Shown here piece after piece: positions 16,767 to 25,860 of a stretch of 64,000 bases of DNA (position 1 is its first letter; each line of letters starts with the position of its first letter). Made by a program: the position numbers and the translations under genes. The stretch is from Rhizobium johnstonii 3841 (lineage in GTDB: Bacteria; Pseudomonadota; Alphaproteobacteria; Rhizobiales; Rhizobiaceae). The stretch spans positions 3,787,501 through 3,851,500 of the forward strand of contig NC_008380.1 of assembly GCF_000009265.1 (NCBI RefSeq). The letters are read 5' to 3'. A model generated the notes under the pieces. It had not been told where the DNA came from. It did no database searches and saw nothing but the letters and a program-made list of their open reading frames with translations.

Positions 16767-18307
16767 TGTCTCTTCTCCCCTGAGCGCATGATAGCGCGCA
16801 TGATAGTTTCCTGGCTTGCTTCTCCCTTCGGCAGTTCCGCGACGATGCGTCCTTCGTTCATCACGTAGATGCGGTCACATGTGCCAAGCAGTTCGGGCAT
16901 TTCCGACGAGATCATCAGAACGCCCTTTCCATCGGCGGCAAGCTGGTTGATGATAGTATAGATTTCGTACTTTGCGCCAACGTCGATGCCGCGGGTCGGC
17001 TCGTCGAGGATCAAAATATCGGGATCGGAAAACAGCCACTTCGACAGCACGACCTTCTGTTGGTTGCCGCCCGAAAGATTGACCGTTTCCTGGAAGACGC
17101 CAGAGGAGCGGATGCGCAGCTTCGACCGGTAATCGGTCGCGACCTTCATCTCCTTGATGTCGTCGATGACGCTGTTGCTGGAAATCCCATTGAGGTTGGC
17201 AAGCGTCGTATTGTGCAGAATGCTGTCGCTGAGCACGAGACCGAGTTGCTTGCGGTCCTCGGTGACATAGGCAAGACCGGCGTCGATCGCCTTGCGCACA
17301 GTGCTGACATCGACAGCCTTGCCATTGACGAAGACCTCGCCGCTGACTTTGTGGCCATAGGATTTGCCGAAAACGCTCATGGCGAATTCCGTGCGGCCGG
17401 CACCCATGAGACCGGCTATGCCGACGACCTCGCCCTTGCGGACGTTGACGTTGATGTCGTGCAGCACTTGGCGGTCGCGGTGCTGCTGATGATAGGCGTT
17501 CCAGTTCTTCACTGCGAAGATCGTCTCACCGATCGGCACGGAGCGCGGCGGATAACGGTCGGCCAGATCTCGACCCACCATGTTCTTGATGATGATGTCT
17601 TCGCTGATCTCGTCCGTGTGACAGTCGAGCGTCTTGACGGTCATGCCGTCGCGCAGGACGGTGATCTGGTCGGCGACCTTGCGGATCTCGTTCAGCTTGT
17701 GGGAAATGATGATCGAAGTGATGCCCTGGTTGCGGAACTCGATCAGCAGATTGAGCAGCGCGTCCGAGTCCTTTTCATTGAGCGAAGCGGTAGGCTCGTC
17801 GAGGATGAGCAGCTTGACGCTCTTCGACAGCGCCTTGGCGATCTCGACGAGCTGCTGCTTGCCGACGCCGATGTCGGTGACCAGCGTGTTCGGAGATTCG
17901 CGCAGGCCCACCTTGGTGAGCAGCTTCTTCGTGCGGTTGAACGTCTCTTCCCAGCTGATGACGCCGTTCTTGGCATTCTCGTTGCCGAGGAAGATGTTTT
18001 CGCCGATCGACAGCAGCGGCACGAGCGCCAGCTCCTGGTGGATGATGACGATGCCGATTTCTTCGGAGTCCTTCAGGACCTTGAAGTTGCGCGTCTCGCC
18101 TTCATAGACGATGTCGCCTTCATAGCTTCCTGTCGGATAGACGCCCGATAGCACTTTCATCAGGGTCGATTTGCCGGCCCCGTTTTCGCCTACCAACGCG
18201 TGGATCTCACCCTGGCGAACCTTGAGGTTCACATTCTCCAGCGCCTTGACGCCCGGGAACGTCTTGGTGATGCTCCGCATTTCGAGGATGGTATTGTCCA
18301 TAGTCAA
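16763..18307 (-). CDS. gguA: GguA: sugar ABC transporter ATP-binding protein (two ATPase domains)
   Basis: A 514-residue protein with tandem ATPase domains. Domain 1 has Walker A GENGAGKST (residues 40-48), a signature in VGKQQLVEIAKAL and Walker B LLILDEPTASL. Domain 2 has a degenerate P-loop region (GIAGLMGAGRTEFA), signature LSGGNQQKVVLSKWL and Walker B ILILDEPTRGID. This two-domain form is standard for CUT2 sugar importers (RbsA, MglA, XylG). It is 86 bases downstream of chvE, with a hairpin between, and overlaps gguB. Confidence 0.92.
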   Translation of the reverse strand: MTMDNTILEMRSITKTFPGVKALENVNLKVRQGEIHALVGENGAGKSTLMKVLSGVYPTGSYEGDIVYEGETRNFKVLKDSEEIGIVIIHQELALVPLLSIGENIFLGNENAKNGVISWEETFNRTKKLLTKVGLRESPNTLVTDIGVGKQQLVEIAKALSKSVKLLILDEPTASLNEKDSDALLNLLIEFRNQGITSIIISHKLNEIRKVADQITVLRDGMTVKTLDCHTDEISEDIIIKNMVGRDLADRYPPRSVPIGETIFAVKNWNAYHQQHRDRQVLHDINVNVRKGEVVGIAGLMGAGRTEFAMSVFGKSYGHKVSGEVFVNGKAVDVSTVRKAIDAGLAYVTEDRKQLGLVLSDSILHNTTLANLNGISSNSVIDDIKEMKVATDYRSKLRIRSSGVFQETVNLSGGNQQKVVLSKWLFSDPDILILDEPTRGIDVGAKYEIYTIINQLAADGKGVLMISSEMPELLGTCDRIYVMNEGRIVAELPKGEASQETIMRAIMRSGEKRQ

Positions 18308-18356
18308 AGTTCCAGCGCCTCCGGCCGTCGAGCGGCCGGGCGATCATAAAATCGAA

Positions 18357-18386
18357 GACCGGAACCCGCAAGCGCGAGTTCCGGTC
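18357..18386 (-). terminator. Hairpin between chvE and gguA
   Basis: GACCGGAAC and GTTCCGGTC form a perfect 9-bp stem with a 12-base loop. On the minus strand it is followed by TTCGATTTTAT. It lies just after the chvE stop, and such a structure commonly stabilises or partly ends the binding-protein mRNA so that more binding protein than transporter is made. Confidence 0.6.
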
Positions 18387-18393
18387 CCTCTCA

Positions 18394-19458
18394 TTACTTC
18401 AGCTTGTCTTCGGTGTAGTAACCGCCGTCGACGAGGATCTGCTTGTAGTTGGTCTTGTCGACAGCAACCGGCTTCAGCAGATAGGACGGAACGATCTTGA
18501 CGCCGTTGTCGTAGGTCTTCGTGTCGTTGACCTCGGGCTCCTTGCCGGACATGACGGCATCGACCATGGCAACAGTGACCTTGGCGAGTTCGCGGGTGTC
18601 CTTGAAGACCGTCGAGTACTGTTCGCCAGCAATGATCGACTTGACCGACGGGACTTCGGCGTCCTGACCGGAAACAATCGGAAGCGGCTGGTCCGGAGTG
18701 CCGTAGCCGACGCCCTTCAGCGACGAAATGATACCGATCGACAGACCGTCATAGGGAGACAGGACGGCATTGACCTTGGCATCGGTGTAGTTCGCCGAAA
18801 GGAGGTTATCCATGCGGGCCTGGGCCGTTGCAGCGTCCCAACGCAGCGTACCGACCTTGTCCATGCCGGTCTGGCCGGACTTCACGACGAGCTTGCCGCT
18901 GTCGATGTAGGGCTGCAGGACGGACATTGCGCCGTCATAGAAGAAGAAGGCGTTGTTGTCGTCAGGCGAACCGCCGAACAGTTCGATGTTGAACGGACCT
19001 TTGCCATCCTTGAGGCCGAGGGCGTCAACGATGGAGCCAGCCTGCAGAACACCGACCTGGAAGTTGTCGAAGGTGGCGTAGTAGTCGACGTTGGCCGAGT
19101 CGCGGATCAGGCGGTCATAGGCGATGACCTTGATGTTGGCGTCATGAGCCTTCTGGAGAACGTCGGAAAGCGTCGTGCCGTCGATCGAAGCGATGACGAG
19201 AACCTTGGCACCCTTGGTGACCATGTTTTCGATCTGCGAAAGCTGGTTCGGAATATCGTCGTCAGCATACTGCAGGTCGGTCTTGTAGCCAGCGGCCTCG
19301 AGCTGCTTGACGATGTTGTTACCGTCGTCGATCCAGCGAGCCGAAGACTTCGTCGGCATTGCGATACCGACAAGCCCCTTGTCCTGCGCCATTGCCGGCA
19401 TAACGAACGAAGCGACGCCGAAGGCAGCCGCAGCCATCAATGAGATAATGGATTTCAT
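18394..19458 (-). CDS. chvE: ChvE: periplasmic multiple-sugar-binding protein
   Basis: A 354-residue substrate-binding protein with signal peptide (MKSIISLMAAAAFGVASFVM, cleavage after AMA). The mature chain starts QDKGLVGIAMPTKSSARWID and contains VIAYDRLIRDSANVDYYATF (20 residues) and ELFGGSPDDNNAFFF, typical of ChvE. ChvE binds L-arabinose, D-galactose, D-glucose and other aldoses. In Agrobacterium it also passes the sugar signal to VirA. Here it feeds GguAB. It is divergent from the LysR gene gbpR, as in Agrobacterium. Confidence 0.93.
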   Translation of the reverse strand: MKSIISLMAAAAFGVASFVMPAMAQDKGLVGIAMPTKSSARWIDDGNNIVKQLEAAGYKTDLQYADDDIPNQLSQIENMVTKGAKVLVIASIDGTTLSDVLQKAHDANIKVIAYDRLIRDSANVDYYATFDNFQVGVLQAGSIVDALGLKDGKGPFNIELFGGSPDDNNAFFFYDGAMSVLQPYIDSGKLVVKSGQTGMDKVGTLRWDAATAQARMDNLLSANYTDAKVNAVLSPYDGLSIGIISSLKGVGYGTPDQPLPIVSGQDAEVPSVKSIIAGEQYSTVFKDTRELAKVTVAMVDAVMSGKEPEVNDTKTYDNGVKIVPSYLLKPVAVDKTNYKQILVDGGYYTEDKLK

Positions 19459-19729
19459 TTCTCTCTCCCTTGTTAATAGAGCAGCGGACGAAAAATCGCC
19501 CGCCCCGAAACTGTGGCAGGTTCCGTATTGGATAGTTACTTCAGATGGTGAGAAACGAAGTAGGTCTCCTCCACGATCTCACACGTGTTGAGTGCCAACC
19601 AGCACACGGCGGCAAACTGGTATGGATTCCTATAACTGTCAAATAGAATAAGTGGTAATATGCATAACAATTTTGGTATATCGTTAAAAAGTATTACTTT
19701 TGATGGAGCGCAGTGAGGAGGCTGCAACC
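19459..19729. promoter_or_regulatory. Divergent chvE / gbpR control region
   Basis: A 271-base gap between two divergent genes. The gbpR-proximal half is AT-rich (19620-19705) and contains the palindrome TATGCATA within GGTAATATGCATAACA, a reasonable place for a LysR-type site. GAGGAGG at 19715-19721 is the gbpR ribosome site. LysR regulators usually bind between divergent genes. The exact site is inference. Confidence 0.5.
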
Positions 19730-20734
19730 ATGACGATTGTTTCCGAGCCATTTTCGATGGATCACGTCGATATCCACAGTGATAATTTCGGCGATGACAA
19801 CCTTTTACGTGCAGGACTTAAGCTGAATCACCTGCGCATGATCGTCGCAATCGAAGATAGCGGACAGATTTCCGCCGCAGCCGAGGTTCTGAACATTTCG
19901 CAGCCCGCCGCATCGCGGATGTTGTCCGAAATGGAATCGATCACCAAGACGTCGCTCTATGAGCGCGTGGCCCGTGGCGTGGTGCTGACGACCTTCGGCG
20001 CAGCTCTTGCCCGCAGGGCTCGGAAGATCCTCCTGGAACTGCGCGAGGCGAGCCGCGAGATCGGTGAATTGAAAAGCGGCAAGGGCGGCTCGGTCTTCAT
20101 CGGCGCAGTGACGGCGCCGGCCATGAGCCTCGTCGTGCCGGCGATCAACAAGGTACGCAAGGCCTATCCCGGCATCGAGATCAACATCCAGGTGGAGACG
20201 AGCAACGTGCTTGCCCGCGAGCTACTCGCCGCCCGCCATGACTTCATCATCGGCCGCATTCCCGATGATCTCAATCCGCGCCTGTTCGAGGTGACGGAGA
20301 TCGGCATCGAGCGGGCCTGCCTGATCGTGCGCAGCAGCCATCCGCTCATGAAGCAGAAGACGAGCAGCCTTTCCGACGTCAGGGATTACGACTGGGTGTT
20401 CCAGCCGCCGGGCACGCTGCTGCGCCGCACGATCGAGGACGTTTTCCTGTCGCGTGGCGTGGCGCTGCCCGAAAACATCGTCAACACCTCCTCGCTGCTT
20501 CTGACCTGCGCCATCATCTGCGAAACCGATGCGATTGCTCCCGTCGCCGTCGACGTCGCCCAGTTCCTTGCCAGCCAGGGCTCGAATGCCTCTGATGTGC
20601 GCATGCTGCCGATCGATTTCGACATCAACGTCAAGCCCTACAGTATGATCACGGCGAGGGAACGGGCGCTGCCGCCGAGTGCAAGGCTGCTCTACGACAT
20701 CATCCTCGAGGAGAGCCGCAGGCAGGCCGGCTGA
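19730..20734 (+). CDS. gbpR: GbpR: LysR-family regulator of the chvE locus
   Basis: About 334 residues from ATG 19730, chosen because GAGGAGG lies 8 bases before it. The N-terminal helix-turn-helix (LKLNHLRMIVAIEDSGQ, then SAAAEVLNISQPAASRMLSE) is LysR type, and the C-terminal two-lobe effector domain starts near SVFIGAVTAPAMSLV. Family knowledge: GbpR (galactose-binding-protein regulator) controls chvE in Agrobacterium in response to sugars, and position and orientation here are the same. Likely ligands are L-arabinose and D-galactose-type sugars or their derivatives. Confidence 0.87.
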   Translation: MTIVSEPFSMDHVDIHSDNFGDDNLLRAGLKLNHLRMIVAIEDSGQISAAAEVLNISQPAASRMLSEMESITKTSLYERVARGVVLTTFGAALARRARKILLELREASREIGELKSGKGGSVFIGAVTAPAMSLVVPAINKVRKAYPGIEINIQVETSNVLARELLAARHDFIIGRIPDDLNPRLFEVTEIGIERACLIVRSSHPLMKQKTSSLSDVRDYDWVFQPPGTLLRRTIEDVFLSRGVALPENIVNTSSLLLTCAIICETDAIAPVAVDVAQFLASQGSNASDVRMLPIDFDINVKPYSMITARERALPPSARLLYDIILEESRRQAG

Positions 20735-20796
20735 CGACACCCGCAAGCCATGCGCCATCTTGCCCGCCTTTAATGTACGCGTCGAAAGGAAGGCGG

Positions 20797-21285
20797 ATGC
20801 TGTTCGGACAGTCGGTATTTCAATCAGTCCTCGAGCGGCTGAAGGCGGAGGACGAGACGGCCGAAGATGTCGAGGCGCCGACTGCCCATCGCGTCTCCGG
20901 CCTCGGCACCGGGCTTGCTTTCGATGTCATGACCTTCGATGTCATGGAAGGTGTCTCGGCCGCCTCGCAGCGCGTCGGCCAGGCCTATTTCGACAATCTG
21001 GATCTCGATCCCGCCGCCGCGATCGCTGAGGAACCGGCGGCTGCGCCTCCACCCGAGCCCGTCATGCCGGACCATCTCGCCCGCATCGCTCCGGAAGAGA
21101 TCGCTGCGGAACTGGCGATCGCTGCCACCGATACCCAACAGACGCTGAACGAGAAGCGGCGCGCCTTTGCCAAGGCCAATCACCCTGATGGTGTCGCAGA
21201 ACCTTTCCGCGACAATGCCAACAGGCGCATGATGATCGCCAATCTGCTGATCGACGAGGCGATGCGCCGCCTGCCGCCCAGCTGA
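20797..21285 (+). CDS. J-domain-like protein
   Basis: About 162 residues from ATG 20797 (AAGGAAGG upstream). The first 100 residues are acidic and of low complexity (AAAIAEEPAAAPPPEPV). The C-terminal 55 residues look like a short J-domain: a helix ETLN-like (TQQTLNEKRRAFAKAN), the HPD motif in ANHPDGVAEP, then NANRRMMIANLLIDEA. The HPD tripeptide is what J-domains use to stimulate Hsp70. There is no zinc or C-terminal DnaJ domain, and no Hsp70 gene nearby. It is a single gene after gbpR on the same strand. Partner unknown. Confidence 0.65.
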   Translation: MLFGQSVFQSVLERLKAEDETAEDVEAPTAHRVSGLGTGLAFDVMTFDVMEGVSAASQRVGQAYFDNLDLDPAAAIAEEPAAAPPPEPVMPDHLARIAPEEIAAELAIAATDTQQTLNEKRRAFAKANHPDGVAEPFRDNANRRMMIANLLIDEAMRRLPPS

Positions 21286-21593
21286 GGCTTTCTCGCGAAC
21301 GCAGGCAACGTTCCAAAGCTCCGGAAGAGCCGCCGTATCCGGCTCGATTCGCGAGCTCTATATGGGCTGTTTTTCCCGCGCATCAACCGGTGCTCATGGT
21401 GCTCAGATTGATTCTTTCGCGCTCGGGTAGCAGAGAAATATGCTGCTTTTTGCTACCGGCAATAGCGTATTTCGGGACCCCAGTAGACCATGCCTACTCC
21501 CTTTTGAGTAGGCCGTAGCTGTTTGGCGAAATTGAATGCGATACAACCTCTTGTAACATAGGGCGGTGCAAATGTTTTCAGGAGACCGCCGAC
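21286..21593. other. Intergenic region, nothing recognised
   Basis: A 308-base gap before the Hint-domain gene. A CAGGAG ribosome site lies at its right end. It holds no convincing gene, repeat or terminator. Confidence 0.4.
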
Positions 21594-22472
21594 ATGTCAT
21601 CTACGGAAGATCCGAAGCTGCCACGCAACACTGCGCGCAGACATTTTCTAGGTGTAGCCGCAGCCGCTGGTGCTCGTCTTGCCGGCGTCGCCGCCTTGGC
21701 CACAGCCATTTCCATCTCTCCGGCCAACGCGCTGGGGCGGCTTTGGGGACGGGGCGGCTCCGGTGGACACGGAGGCTCTGGCGGGAGCGGTGGCTCAGGC
21801 GGAAGTGGCGGTGGCGGCAGCGGGAGCGGGAGCGGCCCAAATTGCTTCCTGCGGGGAACGGCGATCCTCACGGATTGCGGTGAGAAGCCTGTCGAGAATC
21901 TCAGCATCGGCGATCGCGTTGCCCTTCCTGACGGCAGCACCCGTCCAATAAAGTGGGTCGGCCGCCAAAGCTTCAAGAAGAGCGGCGCGCGCTGGCACAA
22001 GGACGTCGTGCCGATCCGGGTTTCCCGCCACGCACTGGACGGGCACACACCCCATTCGGATCTCTATCTGTCGCCTGGCCATGCGCTGTACCTGAACGGC
22101 ATTCTGATCCAGGTGAAGGACCTCGTGAACGGCAAGACGATTGCGTCGGTCACTCCCGCCGCCGATGTATCGATCGAGTACTATGCCGTCATGCTCGATA
22201 CGCACGAAGTTATCCTTGCCGAAGGTGCTGAGACCGAGTCCTTCCATCTGAAGAACAGCAATCACGAGAACTTCTGCAATTTTCCAGAATACGAGCGTCT
22301 CTATGGCAAGGAACGCATCGTGATGACATCCTTTGCGCCATTGCTGGGAGGTGGCTGGTCACATTTGAAAGCGCTTCTCCTGCTCGGCGTTTCGCCGCTG
22401 GTGCCGATGCACGATCCATTCGGGAATGCCTGCGAAAAGATCGACGCGCAAGCCAAGGAAACGTCACTCTGA
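21594..22472 (+). CDS. Tat-exported Hint-domain (hedgehog/intein-type) protein
   Basis: A 292-residue protein. The N-terminus has a twin-arginine signal (ARRHFLGVAAAAG, Arg15-Arg16). A low-complexity linker of Gly, Ser and His (about residues 54-81) follows, then a Hint domain of the type seen in many proteobacterial proteins: NCFLRGTAILTDCGEKPVEN begins at about residue 83 with the candidate nucleophile Cys84, then LSIGDRVALPDG, LYLSPGHALYLNGILIQVKD and HEVILAEG. Hint domains can self-cleave or splice. This one has no flanking C-extein domain apart from about 60 residues. The gene stands alone. Biological role unknown. Confidence 0.8.
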   Translation: MSSTEDPKLPRNTARRHFLGVAAAAGARLAGVAALATAISISPANALGRLWGRGGSGGHGGSGGSGGSGGSGGGGSGSGSGPNCFLRGTAILTDCGEKPVENLSIGDRVALPDGSTRPIKWVGRQSFKKSGARWHKDVVPIRVSRHALDGHTPHSDLYLSPGHALYLNGILIQVKDLVNGKTIASVTPAADVSIEYYAVMLDTHEVILAEGAETESFHLKNSNHENFCNFPEYERLYGKERIVMTSFAPLLGGGWSHLKALLLLGVSPLVPMHDPFGNACEKIDAQAKETSL

Positions 22473-22795
22473 CAGGACGGGAATGCGCGGGGATCGGGCT
22501 GGCTGCACACGAAGCCGTGCGTCGCTCTTGCGATCGTATCAAACAAAGACTTCAAGCGTGGCGCGCATCGGAAGATCGCGGCGCGCTTCGACTATTCGGC
22601 CTTGTTCTCTTCGTCAACTGCCGGCTCGTCCCCCGTCTGCGTCATCGGGTGTGACGACTGCCGCCGTCTCCGGCGGATTCGGATCGAGGGCCCAGATCCC
22701 CGCACCGCCGGCCAGCATGCCGCCAATCCCCCCCGACGGTGTTGCCCTGCCCTTCGCGACAATGCGACGAAGCGCTGCGGCGAATCGCCCGCTGA
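22473..22795. other. Intergenic region containing a decayed repeat
   Basis: A 323-base gap between convergent genes. It holds only the partial repeat at 22541-22592. No coding sequence is supported. Confidence 0.4.
22541..22592. repeat. Partial, diverged copy of the 106-base intergenic repeat
   Basis: AAACAAAGAC, then TCAAGCG, GGAAGATCGCG and GCGCGCTT match the right half of the repeat copies at 10871 and 11042, with several substitutions. The left half is missing. Confidence 0.6.
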
Positions 22796-23077
22796 TTATT
22801 CCGCCTGCCCGTCCTTGGAAGGCTTTTCAGCGATCGCCGCAGGCCCTTCTTCTTCCTCGGCGTCAGGCTGCGCGGCCGGCTCGGTGGCCGTCGGCTGCGG
22901 CTTGAAGGTCCAGAACAATATATAGAAGGAATAGGCACCCGCCCCGCCCGCGAGCACGCCCCAGAACGGATCGCCGGTGACGAACTCGACCACGGCCCAG
23001 CCGAAGCAGACGGCAACGATGGCAACTCGCACCCAGAGGCGCCGGTATGCCGGATGGTTCGGATCGATCAGCTGCAT
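22796..23077 (-). CDS. Small two-segment membrane protein
   Basis: A 93-residue protein from ATG 23077 (MQLIDPNHPAYRRLWVRV). Two membrane segments are visible (about residues 15-33 and 37-57), followed by an acidic, Ala/Pro-rich cytoplasmic tail (PDAEEEEGPAA). The start NHPAYRRLWVR is typical of a conserved rhizobial small membrane protein of unknown function. The longer upstream reading frame is not supported. It is convergent with the Hint gene and divergent from idhA. Confidence 0.7.
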   Translation of the reverse strand: MQLIDPNHPAYRRLWVRVAIVAVCFGWAVVEFVTGDPFWGVLAGGAGAYSFYILFWTFKPQPTATEPAAQPDAEEEEGPAAIAEKPSKDGQAE

Positions 23078-23358
23078 CTTTACCCCGCGGTCGGATATGT
23101 CGCACTGCCCTCGGCCTGTGCCGCGCTTGTCTCTAAAGCCTTTCCTGGCCGGATTAAAGTATTCTGTTGGCTCGAACGGTATCGAATGTTCGAAGGGCCG
23201 GCTCCGGCACAACGCTTCAATCCGAGCCGGAAATGCTCTGGTTCGAATCTTGCAAATGTGAAAGATCCGCGGGCTTGACGTGGTCCACAGAAGGTGGAAT
23301 GAAAATTCCAGAAATTCGATAATTCGGTTTATTTGTTCCGAATTCAAGGGAGGTTAAA

Positions 23359-24351
23359 ATGACAGTGAGATTTGGTCTTCTCGGCGCTGGCCGCATTGGC
23401 AAAGTTCATGCGAAGGCTGTCAGCGGCGACGCCAATGCAAAGCTCGTTGCGGTCGCAGACGCCTTTCCGCAGGCAGCCGACGCGATCGCCTCCGCCTATG
23501 GCTGCGAGGTCCGCACCATCGAGGCGATCGAGGCAGCCAAGGATATCGACGCCGTCGTCATCTGCACGCCGACGGATACCCACGCCGACCTGATCGAGCG
23601 CTTCGCCCGCGCCGGCAAGGCGATCTTCTGCGAAAAGCCGATCGACCTCGACGTCGCCCGCGTCAAGGCCTGCATCAAGGTGGTGGAAGAGACCGGCGCC
23701 AAGCTGATGGTCGGCTTCAACCGCCGCTTCGACCCGCATTTCATGGCGGTGCGCAAGGTTATCGACGAAGGCAAGATCGGCGATGTCGAGATGGTGACGA
23801 TCACCTCGCGTGACCCCGGCGCCCCGCCGGTCGATTACATCAAGCGCTCGGGCGGAATCTTCCGCGACATGACGATCCACGATTTCGACATGGCCCGCTT
23901 CCTGCTCGGCGAGGAGCCGGTCTCGGTTTTCGCCACCGCCGCCGTGCTCGTCGACAAGGCGATCGGCGAAGCTGGCGATTACGACAGCGTTTCGGTGATC
24001 CTGCAGACGAAATCCGGCAAGCAGGCCGTCATCTCCAACTCCCGCCGCGCCACCTATGGCTACGACCAGCGCATCGAGGCACACGGCTCCAAGGGCCTCG
24101 TCTCGGCCGAAAACCAGCGCCCGGTCTCCATCGAAGTCGCCAATGGCGACGGCTATACCCGCCCGCCGCTGCACGATTTCTTCATGACCCGTTACACCGA
24201 AGCCTATGCCAACGAGATCGCCAGCTTCATTTCGGCGATCGAGAAGGGCTCGAAGATCTCTCCATCAGGCGCCGATGGTCTCGCAGCGCTGGCTCTCGCC
24301 GATGCCGCGGTCCAGTCCGTCAAGGAAGGCAAGCTCATCAGGATCGGCTGA
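23359..24351 (+). CDS. idhA: Inositol 2-dehydrogenase (Gfo/Idh/MocA family)
   Basis: A 330-residue NAD-dependent dehydrogenase. It has a Rossmann fold at the N-terminus (GLLGAGRIGKVHA), the family motif CEKPIDLD with Lys93, and the catalytic pair Asp170 and His174 in FRDMTIHDFDMARF. Lys, Asp and His correspond to the IolG triad. It oxidises myo-inositol to 2-keto-myo-inositol, the first step of inositol catabolism, important for rhizobial rhizosphere growth. An AGGGAGG site precedes the ATG. The other iol genes are not in the window, so a related polyol substrate is possible. Confidence 0.82.
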   Translation: MTVRFGLLGAGRIGKVHAKAVSGDANAKLVAVADAFPQAADAIASAYGCEVRTIEAIEAAKDIDAVVICTPTDTHADLIERFARAGKAIFCEKPIDLDVARVKACIKVVEETGAKLMVGFNRRFDPHFMAVRKVIDEGKIGDVEMVTITSRDPGAPPVDYIKRSGGIFRDMTIHDFDMARFLLGEEPVSVFATAAVLVDKAIGEAGDYDSVSVILQTKSGKQAVISNSRRATYGYDQRIEAHGSKGLVSAENQRPVSIEVANGDGYTRPPLHDFFMTRYTEAYANEIASFISAIEKGSKISPSGADGLAALALADAAVQSVKEGKLIRIG

Positions 24352-24382
24352 CGGCCTCTCCCGACCGGAAGCCATGCATGAG

Positions 24383-24410
24383 ATGGCCGGGCGCCCGCCC
24401 GGCCATTTCG
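24383..24410 (+). terminator. Terminator hairpin after idhA
   Basis: ATGGCCGGGC and GCCCGGCCAT form a perfect 10-bp stem with loop GCCC, followed by TTCGCGTTT. It lies between the convergent idhA and ROK genes. Confidence 0.7.
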
Positions 24411-24516
24411 CGTTTCAGAGATCTTTTGGTGAACGGCGTGCCGCGACGCCCCTCAAAGTCGCATACCGGCTGGCCCGTTGCTGCTGCAATCACCAGACGT
24501 CGATTGAAAGAAACCC

Positions 24517-25767
24517 TCAACCCGATTCCTGAACAGTCGCCGATGCCTGGATTCCCTGAACGCCCGAGAGAACGATATCCTCGTCGATGACAGACAGCGC
24601 CCGGTTCAGATGTCCTTCGAAGACGAGGATCTGCTCGTCGGCCACCACCCTGATCTCTGGCATGCCCTCCATGCGCACGATATGCGACTGCCCCAGCCCC
24701 TCTTCGATCCCTTGCCGGAGAAGGTCGTAATAACGCGTGCCCGGCCCGGTGATGGCGATCGGCATGCGCTCCGTCAGGCTCAGCATGCGCGACAGCCCGT
24801 TGCCGAGCGCCAGCCCCGCCTGGCGAAAGGCGAAGGCAGGGACCCGGTGGCCCTGGCGCGCCTTTGCGGCGATCTTGTCCAGTTCCGCCACCGGCACGAA
24901 CTTTGCCGGGATTGTATCGAGCGGCACCTCGAAGGCGCTGCGCAGGATCGCGTAGAAACCGGCATAGGCCTCAATGCAGCCACGCGTACCGCAGCGGCAG
25001 AGCCCGCCATTGGCCATGTGCAGCATGTGCCCGAAATTGGGCGCAGATATCTCCTGGCCTGTCTGGTTCCCGCGCCTGACGATGCCGAGCCCGACGCTAT
25101 GGCCGAGCGAAAGGGCGGCGAGCGAGCGGAAATCGGCGCCCTTCACCATCTCCTCACGCGCGCCGAGCGCGGCTGCGACCAGCAGCGTCTCGTTGTCGAG
25201 GATCACCTTGGCCTGCCATTCCGGCCGGAGTGCTGATTCGAAATCGATCTGCTCGCTGCCGAAGATCGGCGACCAGACGAGAACCGGTTCGGTGGAATTG
25301 ACCAGCCCCTTGCTGCTGATCGAGATCAGCAGCACCTTTTCTTGGCTGATTTTCGAGCGATCGAGAATACGCAAAAGCCCGGCCCGCACCGCCGCGACAA
25401 AACGGACGGCGCCTGCAGGATCATGTGAACGTTCCTCGCTGAAGCGGTCGATCAGCTTGCCGGCATAATCGACCAGCGAATATTGCACCGCATCCGAGGA
25501 GATGATGACGACGATGAGATAGCCGCAATCGCGCCGCTGGCGCAGCAGCACACGCGGCCGGCCGCGGCCGCTTGCCGGCTGCTGTTCCGATTTTTCGATG
25601 ACCTGGGCTTTTTCCAGCTCAGTGGTGATCGCCGAAATGGTGGCCGATGACAGCCCGGTGGAATCTGATATTTCGGTATGCGCGAGCGCACCGTGGCGAC
25701 GCAGCACGGACAGCACGAGCACGCTGTTTCTCTGCCGGACCAGCTCCGTGCTCGACTTGGTCAGCAT
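24517..25767 (-). CDS. ROK-family transcriptional regulator (XylR/NagC-like)
   Basis: About 416 residues from ATG 25767, preceded by GGAGGAG. An N-terminal winged helix (LRRHGALAHTEISDSTGL, then SSATISAITTELEKAQ) is followed by a ROK sugar-kinase-like domain with the zinc motif CRCGTRGCIEAYAG. ROK repressors respond to sugars, and this one is divergent from the xylFHG-type transporter, so xylose or a relative is the likely inducer. A perfect palindrome in the shared promoter region (25891-25909) is the candidate operator. Confidence 0.85.
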   Translation of the reverse strand: MLTKSSTELVRQRNSVLVLSVLRRHGALAHTEISDSTGLSSATISAITTELEKAQVIEKSEQQPASGRGRPRVLLRQRRDCGYLIVVIISSDAVQYSLVDYAGKLIDRFSEERSHDPAGAVRFVAAVRAGLLRILDRSKISQEKVLLISISSKGLVNSTEPVLVWSPIFGSEQIDFESALRPEWQAKVILDNETLLVAAALGAREEMVKGADFRSLAALSLGHSVGLGIVRRGNQTGQEISAPNFGHMLHMANGGLCRCGTRGCIEAYAGFYAILRSAFEVPLDTIPAKFVPVAELDKIAAKARQGHRVPAFAFRQAGLALGNGLSRMLSLTERMPIAITGPGTRYYDLLRQGIEEGLGQSHIVRMEGMPEIRVVADEQILVFEGHLNRALSVIDEDIVLSGVQGIQASATVQESG

Positions 25768-25860
25768 GAATGCCGCCCTCTCCTCCTGCTTGCTCTTCCC
25801 ATGGTTTCCACTGCATCTCCAGCCGGTGTTTCGCAAGGAAATTAAGCTGGCAGTGCAGTG

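Noticed and set aside
17060..18151. 363-codon open frame on the plus strand
   Set aside because: Antisense of gguA; composition (Asp/Val/Leu-rich repeats) is that of a shadow frame, whereas gguA has full ATPase motifs.
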